This document shows positions 7,763 to 14,700 of a DNA stretch of 64,000 nt, piece after piece. Under the pieces are notes generated by a model, which saw only the letters and a list, made by a program, of their open reading frames with translations, was not told where the DNA came from and did not search any database. How positions within the stretch are numbered: position 1 is the stretch's first letter; every line of letters begins with the position of its first letter. Origin of the DNA: a virus; IMG/VR virus record IMGVR_UViG_3300020057_001232, positions 1 to 64,000 of that record; one strand, 5' to 3'. The position numbers and the translations under genes were made by a program.

Positions 7763-9010
7763 TCAACCTCGACGCCACTTCTTGCCGTTTTTCCAGACGA
7801 AGTGATTGATGATGTGGAGATGGTCCTCGAAGATCTGCTCTTCAAGATAGCCTAAGTCTCCGATAGGAATCCATTTGGCTTCTGCTGCATCGTCAGCACC
7901 TTTGATGTAGGGGAAAGCCCCTAAGTCAGGTAGCTCGAAGTGAAAGGCTCTAGTGATAACGCGACCACGAGTTGAACGACGGGGATGACCAAATTCTTCG
8001 TCATCAGCCGCACACGCGATCAGTTCTCTTCTGGAGAGAGCAACTTTCTTTACTTTAGTCATCTGCTCTTTATGAAAGAAGTCGATGCTAGTCTCTTCCA
8101 TCAGCTCTCTGAGGGCGGCGTCGAACTTGTCTTCAAATTCACCGATGTAGCCACCTGGAAGAGCCCACTGACCTTTGCCTGGGTCTTCGCCTCGCCTTAC
8201 CATCAAAACGTGAGCGTTTTTTGTGACGACGGAGTCCACAGTGTTTTCGATGATAGGGTAAGGGTAACCCCCTTTTATAAAGCGCTTCTGAAGCACATGG
8301 AGGTGCTCACTTACAAGACTACGGCAACGCTCTGGGTGCTCTGTTTTGAAAGCTTCGAGATAAGCAGCGACCTGAAGTGGTACGTTCTTACGCCACTCGT
8401 AGCTTGCTGCACGCTCGCGCGCCTCTTTTAAGGTCTCGGACAGCAGAAACGTTTTGTTCTTAGGGTTACTAAGATCGAGAATATCGAAGTATTCGTTGTC
8501 GAGCATCTCCATAAAGTAGGAGTTGCGGATGTCAGTCGCCGACACACCTCTGGAGAAGCTTGCGGTGTCGATGAACTCCCACTGCGGGAACCAGTCTAGG
8601 TAGACAGAGGTATCATCTTTCTTATAGCCGATGATCCCAATTTTGAGGTCTTTAGGCGAACCACTGTCGTGGTCAGACCAACCAACGCTTTCGGGATAGA
8701 CCTTTTCCAAGATCGCTCTGACCTTGGTGTGGACTTCCGCTAGCCAGAAGGGGTTCTTGTAAGGATAGTCTCTGACTGCCGTAAACGTCATCCGACTGAG
8801 GTCTTCCTCGTCGAAGCATGGACGTGTCATCTCAACGCGCTCAGCGGTCGTCCACGGGTTGTACGTGTTGACGGCTTTCTTGTCTGAACCGTTGACGGCA
8901 ATAACATGCCGACCTAAGGCTAGGGCGCGGTCGATAATTTTCTTGTGGGCGTTGTGCAGCGGTTCGCCGCGATAAAGGAAGACAATAGCATCGAAGGCGT
9001 AGTCACGCAT
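7763..9010 (-). CDS. nadM: NMN adenylyltransferase / Nudix bifunctional enzyme
   Basis: 415 residues with two domains. The N-terminal nucleotidyltransferase (about 1-190) has GEPLHNAHKKII, the HxxH-type ATP-binding motif, and GVSATDIRNSYF matching the ISxTxxR motif. The C-terminal Nudix domain (about 255-410) carries a Nudix box, GGYIGEFEDKF then RELMEET, with the usual glycine near its end replaced by serine. The N-terminal domain should make NAD from NMN and ATP. The Nudix half usually cleaves ADP-ribose or related pyrophosphates. ATG 9010 is chosen because of the preceding GAGAGGGTACAAG. First gene of the NAD operon. Confidence 0.9.
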   Translation of the reverse strand: MRDYAFDAIVFLYRGEPLHNAHKKIIDRALALGRHVIAVNGSDKKAVNTYNPWTTAERVEMTRPCFDEEDLSRMTFTAVRDYPYKNPFWLAEVHTKVRAILEKVYPESVGWSDHDSGSPKDLKIGIIGYKKDDTSVYLDWFPQWEFIDTASFSRGVSATDIRNSYFMEMLDNEYFDILDLSNPKNKTFLLSETLKEARERAASYEWRKNVPLQVAAYLEAFKTEHPERCRSLVSEHLHVLQKRFIKGGYPYPIIENTVDSVVTKNAHVLMVRRGEDPGKGQWALPGGYIGEFEDKFDAALRELMEETSIDFFHKEQMTKVKKVALSRRELIACAADDEEFGHPRRSTRGRVITRAFHFELPDLGAFPYIKGADDAAEAKWIPIGDLGYLEEQIFEDHLHIINHFVWKNGKKWRRG

Positions 9011-9133
9011 CTTGTACCCTCTCTGGGTTTCTTTAGACTCTAGCGCACTTCTCTCAATGAGAAGGTTCACCCGCCAAACTCTTATGTATCTATCCTAAAC
9101 ACACCAGTATACAGAAAGCAAGAAAAATCTTTC

Positions 9134-9748
9134 TCAATTCACCAACACCTTGAGGGTCTTGGGTTCCCCGCCGCGAAGCATCGTCACCGTGAACTTGTCT
9201 TGGTGTTTTATTTGCTTCAAAAGCGTAATCGCTTGAGCTGGTGACGTAAGAGGTTTGCCGTCGAGCGCCGTAATTACGTCGCCGTCTTCTAGACCGGCTA
9301 AGTCGTAAACTGAGCCTGGGTCGAAGTTCCAGATTCGAAAGCCTGTCACCTGACCTTCTTTGTCGAAGACGGCGTCAGCCGTGGCTCCCATAACGACGAT
9401 CGTCAGCTCTTCTTCGGCGATGTACTTATGAACCTCACGGCTCATATGGATCTCGTCGCCTTTGATTTCCAAACCTTTGATAAGCTTTTCATTGGCTAAG
9501 TATTCGCCTGTGCGAAGTACCCGCTCGGCAGAGGGCGACGTAATAATTATCTCTTTAGCCGCTATCTTTTTTATGATCCAGCCATCTACAGGTTCGCCCA
9601 CACGCAGCGAAAGTACCTTGTCGCCAGATCGCACCGTGGCAATAGACGGATTACCCGTTATCGTTCCCACGAGAAAGATTTCCGCATGTGCTGCGGTTGA
9701 CAACGCAAAGAGGCACAGAAGTAGTCTACGCACAGCTCTACCCCACAT
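9134..9748 (-). CDS. Secreted GspC-like protein with PDZ domain
   Basis: About 204 residues. A signal peptide (RRLLLCLFALSTAAHA) is followed by a short beta domain similar to the homology region of type II secretion protein GspC (GTITGNPSIATVRSGDKV ... VGEPVDGWIIKKI). A C-terminal PDZ domain (about 125-204; FDPGSVYDLAGLEDGDVI) follows. In GspC the two domains link the inner-membrane platform to the secretin; here no other secretion gene is seen. ATG 9748 starts 14 bases after the acidic protein gene stops. The similarity is by pattern, so the role is open. Confidence 0.65.
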   Translation of the reverse strand: MWGRAVRRLLLCLFALSTAAHAEIFLVGTITGNPSIATVRSGDKVLSLRVGEPVDGWIIKKIAAKEIIITSPSAERVLRTGEYLANEKLIKGLEIKGDEIHMSREVHKYIAEEELTIVVMGATADAVFDKEGQVTGFRIWNFDPGSVYDLAGLEDGDVITALDGKPLTSPAQAITLLKQIKHQDKFTVTMLRGGEPKTLKVLVN

Positions 9749-9761
9749 GTTGAAACAGGTC

Positions 9762-10001
9762 TCAGTCTTCGTCTTCTTCTTCGTCCCAAGCTTCTTCAGC
9801 GAGGTCTTCGAGATCTTCTTCGTCGAGTTCAACAGGATCATCGTCGGCGTCGAGGTTGTCTAAATCCTCGTCTTCGTCGAAATCATCTTCGTCGTACTCT
9901 TCTTCGTCTGTTTCTTCCTCGTCTGTTTCTTCCTCGTCGTCCTCTTCGGGGTCGTCGAGGGGTCGAATATCCTCATCTTCGGTTTTGTATTTCGTAGGCA
10001 C
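9762..10001 (-). CDS. Highly acidic protein, 79 aa
   Basis: More than half the residues are Asp or Glu, with repeats of DEEETDEEE. No fold is expected, and the protein is probably disordered. The upstream AGGAGGGTTA-type site supports translation. Such acidic proteins often mimic DNA or act as histone-like or packaging chaperones, but nothing here proves it. Confidence 0.65.
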   Translation of the reverse strand: MPTKYKTEDEDIRPLDDPEEDDEEETDEEETDEEEYDEDDFDEDEDLDNLDADDDPVELDEEDLEDLAEEAWDEEEDED

Positions 10002-10042
10002 TAAGTAACCCTCCTGAAAGTTGCACAGAATCTTTCTGTGTC

Positions 10043-10174
10043 TTATTCTTTCTCAAACTCTTTATTAAGCTTGCCTACGAGCTTGTTTTTTGCCTCGATA
10101 AGCTCGGTGCGGCAGATGGCAACGACGAAACCAACGACGACACCTAAGCTAAATCCAACTAGACCTAAGATCAT
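10043..10174 (-). CDS. Small membrane protein, 43 aa
   Basis: The ORF begins MILGLVGFSLGVVVGFVV, a single transmembrane segment, then a charged amphipathic helix (ELIEAKNKLVGKLNKEF). The ribosome site CAGGAGAATTT precedes the ATG. Single-pass proteins like this often act on membrane complexes; the function is unknown. Confidence 0.65.
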   Translation of the reverse strand: MILGLVGFSLGVVVGFVVAICRTELIEAKNKLVGKLNKEFEKE

Positions 10175-10213
10175 AAATTCTCCTGACTGGTTATTGGTAC
10201 CGTTCCATCATAC

Positions 10214-10253
10214 AAAAAAGAGGGAGGAGCACAAGCCTCTCCCTCTTTTTTTA
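10214..10253 (-). terminator. Rho-independent terminator
   Basis: AAAAAGAGGGAG pairs with CTCCCTCTTTTT around a loop of about 12 bases. T-runs flank it on both strands, so it can end the vWA transcript (minus strand). Confidence 0.8.
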
Positions 10254-10269
10254 ACCTGCTAAGGGAACC

Positions 10270-10884
10270 TCAGTCGGTGATAGCACGGGCAAGTGCTTCG
10301 CTGATCGTCATGTTGCCGAGATCTTCAGCAGTCATGGTGTCAACGATGTCGTACTTAGCGCCTTGGGAAACGAGGTCGTCGTCGAGGGACTTCAGGAACT
10401 TCGTAGCTCCGTCGTCGCCGCCGATTTGGACAAACTGCACGCCAAGCTCTTCGTCACGGTCCATTTTCTTGGACGCTTCGATGATAACACGCTTGACCTT
10501 AGCAGGATCGTTCGGAGCGCCGTCTGTTACAACGACGATAATTTCGCCGTTGGCTTTCGTCTCGTTTTGCGCCTTGCGCTTGAAGTAGCCGTTGAAAGCA
10601 TCTTCGAGAACTTCAGCAAGAGCCGTGGAGCCGTTTGGCTCTTCGGTTGTGAAGATCTGCTTCACTTTGTCGTCAAGCACGTTCTCATGCTTGTTGAACG
10701 TTCCTGCGAACGTGTAAAGCGTGATTCCGTCAGGATCAAGCTGTTGGATCTTACGAGCGACAGCTTCGGTGCCTTCCCGTGCTGCGTCCCAACGGCTTTT
10801 GCCGCCCGGTTGATCGGTTTCGCCCATCGAACCGCTGCGGTCAATGATAAGTGTGTAGTCACGATTGTCGAGTGCTGCGCTCAT
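10270..10884 (-). CDS. von Willebrand A domain protein
   Basis: About 204 residues, essentially one vWA domain. The metal site is intact: DRSGSMG near residue 17, a threonine in PNGSTAL, and the aspartate of VVTDGAPND. Soluble vWA proteins of this type resemble TerF/TerY proteins of tellurite/stress clusters. ATG 10884 has GGAGGCAGGTCCT in front. A paralogue lies at 37788-38422 next to terC, which supports a Ter-like link. Confidence 0.85.
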   Translation of the reverse strand: MSAALDNRDYTLIIDRSGSMGETDQPGGKSRWDAAREGTEAVARKIQQLDPDGITLYTFAGTFNKHENVLDDKVKQIFTTEEPNGSTALAEVLEDAFNGYFKRKAQNETKANGEIIVVVTDGAPNDPAKVKRVIIEASKKMDRDEELGVQFVQIGGDDGATKFLKSLDDDLVSQGAKYDIVDTMTAEDLGNMTISEALARAITD

Positions 10885-10980
10885 AGGACCTGCCTCCAAA
10901 ATTGTATAACTGATTGTCTTGAGCAATCACCTTACCGAGCTGGATGCGAAACGCAAGAAGAAAACGAGCCTGCTTATTTT

Positions 10981-11556
10981 TTAGTCATCTGGGGAGACAT
11001 AAGACTTCCAGCTCTCTTTCCATGTACGTGTCAGACGGAACCTAACCGCCGTAGGGCGCTTTGGTTTCGATCTGAGCACCATGCCTGCCTCTTTAGGAGT
11101 CATGTTGTCCTTCTTGCCGTTGCATTGACGACAGCAGGTAACGAGGTTCGACCAAGAGTTGATCCGTCCATCCATGTTGAACTCCTTCGCACGAGAGCGC
11201 GGAATTACGTGATCTACGGTCAGATCCTTAGAGGCACCACAGTATTGGCACTCAAAGTCGTCCCTTAAAAAGACGTTCTGCGAAGTTAAGTTGATATTTT
11301 TGGAAAAAACCTTGTCGTGATCGGTCAGCTTGATAACTTCCGGCGCAATGTAGATACGGCTCGGCGTCCGCACGGCACGGTCAAGCTTACCGAAGGCATG
11401 TGTGGACCACGCCTCAATGTCATAACTGACCCATTGATGATCCATCACAAGTGCTTTCTTCTGAAAAAGAAGACGTAAAGCCCTCTCGACTGTCATCACG
11501 CACAGTGGGAAGCAATTACGGTTAAGCACGAGCACTTTGTCGGCAAGGATATCCAC
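10981..11556 (-). CDS. HNH endonuclease
   Basis: 191 residues. The C-terminal half is a standard HNH domain: FECQYCG and CRQCNGKK supply the zinc cysteines, and LTVDHVIPRSRA carries the catalytic DH, with the N in SWSNLVTCC. The N-terminal 80 residues are typical for this free-standing family (VLNRNCFPLCVMTVERAL). The start is GTG 11556, overlapping the upstream gene's TAG. It could be a genome-processing nuclease or a free-standing homing-type nuclease. Confidence 0.85.
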   Translation of the reverse strand: MDILADKVLVLNRNCFPLCVMTVERALRLLFQKKALVMDHQWVSYDIEAWSTHAFGKLDRAVRTPSRIYIAPEVIKLTDHDKVFSKNINLTSQNVFLRDDFECQYCGASKDLTVDHVIPRSRAKEFNMDGRINSWSNLVTCCRQCNGKKDNMTPKEAGMVLRSKPKRPTAVRFRLTRTWKESWKSYVSPDD

Positions 11557-11768
11557 TAGTCTTTTTTGATAAGCACCACGATTACGTCTTTATCGCTGTA
11601 CTGCTTTGTGTGCGGCGTGTAGCGAACGTGATGAATCAACCTTTCTACAACAAAAATTCCTTTTTCACCGAGGTCTATCCAGTCACCCCTGTTGAGGGGC
11701 TGAGCCGGAACGTACCTGATGTTGACTTCTTCACCTTCGATTTCCAGAAACACCTTAGACTGTAGCAT
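11556..11768 (-). CDS. Hypothetical protein, 70 aa
   Basis: A small beta-rich protein (VFLEIEGEEVNIRYV, GIFVVERLIHHV) with no recognised domain. AAGGAATG lies 9 bases upstream of the ATG. It ends with TAG overlapping the HNH gene start, showing that TAG is used as a normal stop here. It follows the polymerase gene in the opposite order of transcription to an operon: polymerase is downstream of it. Confidence 0.65.
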   Translation of the reverse strand: MLQSKVFLEIEGEEVNIRYVPAQPLNRGDWIDLGEKGIFVVERLIHHVRYTPHTKQYSDKDVIVVLIKKD

Positions 11769-11794
11769 ATATAAGCATTCCTTCAGCTAAATTT

Positions 11795-14700
11795 TTACCG
11801 TTCGTAAGACACCAGATCAAGAGCCTTAGAAGGCTTACGCACCGAAGGTACTGGTGCCGATTTCCACATCTCATCGGCTTGGTTCTCGATACTCGTCATG
11901 AGGGCATCTAAGCTCTTCCGACGCCCGTCCCACGGCGTCAGATCGCCGTACTTCAGACCGATCTCAAACTCCATCTCAATGGGGATAGCGAGGTTACAAT
12001 TCCAGTGGTCTTCGATGTACTTCTGCATATCCGCAACGAAGCACTGCTTCATAATCGGAAGTATCAGCCGCACGTCCTCTAACGGTGCTTGGACAAGGCA
12101 GGAGTCGTGGACGATGTTTTGAACTAGCCACCGGTCTTCAAGGTTATTGTCGAAGATATGCTGCATGAACGTAAACATGCCGATAGTGCCCGCATCTGAG
12201 CTTTGACCTTGGATCGAGCTGTTCATTGCCTTGCGGTCGGCATCAGTCTGAAACTTCCATTCGTTGAGGCTAAAGAGGTGATCTAGACGACGACGGCGAC
12301 CCATGAAGGTCTCGACGTAGCCTTTCTCTTTCGCAAGCTTTGGGATCTCTTTTAGATAAGTCTCAAGGTCAGGGAACGCCGAGAAGTAGGCTTTCATCTT
12401 CTCTTCCCCTTCCTCCGGCGACCATCCATTGCGTTGGCATAAAGTCTTCACGGTCATACCGAAAAGAAGCCCAAAAGTTATGCAATTTTTAGATGTTACG
12501 CCACCCGCAGTAAACGTGTGCGACGAGTCCGCAACCTCGATATCATATACTTTCTGTCTCTCCTCTTTCACTACTTTGCGAGTGACCGGAGCGAGGTACG
12601 CCTTGGTTTTGTAAAGCCAGTTAATGTCGTTGGCGACCTCGTTTCCTTCTTCCTCAGACCAAGCCTTTAGAGCAGCAAGGACGTATAGATTCTTGTCGAG
12701 CCAGTTATAGGTGATCTCAGTCAAACCGTTAGTAGTGATGCGAGTTCCAAACTTTACCTTCTCGTCGCCGATCTTAAAATATGTCCCTCGGCAGTCTGTC
12801 TTGTACTTCTCGCGCAGTCGGCGGAGTAATGCGTCTAAGCCGTAAATACCATCAAAACTACGGCAGTCGCTGACTGCCAATGCTTTCGTCTGTTTATTTG
12901 CGGAGACAAAACCTACGGTGCGTGCGAAGACGGCGGCATCGCGCACTCGCAGCCTAAGACCATAGTAGGTCCGTACTTCGCGCCCTACGGGGGTCGTGTG
13001 CTCCTCGGAGAAGAGGACGCTTACCATACCAAGATTGAAAAGAAGCTGCTGAATGTCCGTCATCAGCTTTTTAGATGCCGACATAACCACTACAGCATTG
13101 TTTTTGACTGTGCCGTCGCCCTCGAAGTAGGCACGCAGGAAGTTAATCACCTCTTCGCGTGTGGAGCGAAAAATGATGTCAGGCACACTCTTAGTAGAGG
13201 AGTAGCTCTTCTCTAATCCGACATGCTCAAGGTAGCGTCCAACCTTTGAAGGCAGTCTGCCAATACTGTTACCAGAGTAGGAGTAGTGCCGGTACCGTAG
13301 CTGATATCCAAAACATGATTCAACACAGTGCTGAAAATCGGCTAGAAGCTCTTGCGAGCCTTCTCTACTTGCTGCAAAAATCCAGTTCTGAGTATCGCCT
13401 TCAGCAACCATGTAGCCTAAGATACGAGCCAGAGCGGGGCTCATTTTCGTTGGGAGCTTTGGAACGTTCGCGTGGTGACGACTCCCCAACAAGGACTTGA
13501 GGCGTTTCTCAACTTGAGCCTCACTCTGAAGCGGCGTACCTGGGTTAAGTTTTTTGTAATCGTCGGTCGTCAGGTTATGGACCCTAAGATGCTGGTTTAG
13601 ATTGCCAAACTGTCCATCACAGATCCTGCAAAATACAGTCTCTGAAAAAAAGGTCTTTGGAGTAAGCTCCGCAATTTCCGGTGAAGTCTCCGCCCAAAGA
13701 CCTCCTTCGCGAGGAATTACTAGAAGATCGCCTTCCCTGATATCCTTCAGAGTAACTTCCGTAAGAGCGCAGTCGCGCCAAACGATGAGAGGATGATCGG
13801 CGTCTCCCTCAAGTGTGTTACCTAGCTCTGTCTCAATAACTACAGTGCTGTTCACCCACTTATGGTTCACGGCTAAAATGTCGGCGATGCCGTTGCGCGA
13901 CTTCACTTGCATACCAGCAAGCATCTGCACCCACTTCGAGTCGTCTTTGTCCCCAACAAGGTCTTCGATCTTTAGGACCCCTTTAGACGTGTAGAGAAGG
14001 GTTGAGCCTACGAGGCATTTAGCTGCTTGTCTCATTTCTTTAGATACCTTCTCCGCAGGCATCCCAAACATCAAACTAGCCGTTCGACGGTGAAGGTCGG
14101 CAAGCAAACCTGCCGCTGCAAAGTCTCCATCCGAGATCGAGTCGTCGTTGATCGCAGCCTCAATGAGCTTGGCGGATTCACTGAAGATGGAGATCAAGTT
14201 CTTGTCTTGGCTGAAAAGAGCTGCCCAACGGACTTCAGCGGTCTTGTAGTCACCTTGGATAAGACAGGTTCCGTTTGGAAACCGCATCGACGGCGGCTCC
14301 GCTTGGAACATGTTTTTCACCTCTTTAGCTAGCTTGATCTTACCTGCGGGGAGCTGCTGCAAGTTTGGATTTGAGCCGGAGTTGTGTATGCATATTTCAT
14401 TAGCTATGAAGTTGTGCTCGTCTTCGACCTCTAAGTCATAAACATTTACAGGCACATCTAGATACTCAATTTTAGTAACGATATGATTGCGTCGGATACC
14501 GTAAAATTCAAAAAGCGTCTTAAGTTTGCGGAAACCAATTTTGAGCCGTCTAGCCCCAGTATCAATGTCTGCGACTCGGCTAGCTTTAGCTATTACTCCA
14601 CGAGATAGGTAACCGTAGTCGCTGTACCTAAGTGCGACCGCTTTAAGATCCACACCAACATCTGAGCATTTTTTCTTAAATGTGGCGAAATCAGTTACGT

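Noticed and set aside
10363-11268. 301-codon plus-strand ORF
   Set aside because: Antisense shadow of the vWA and HNH genes, whose motifs are on the minus strand.
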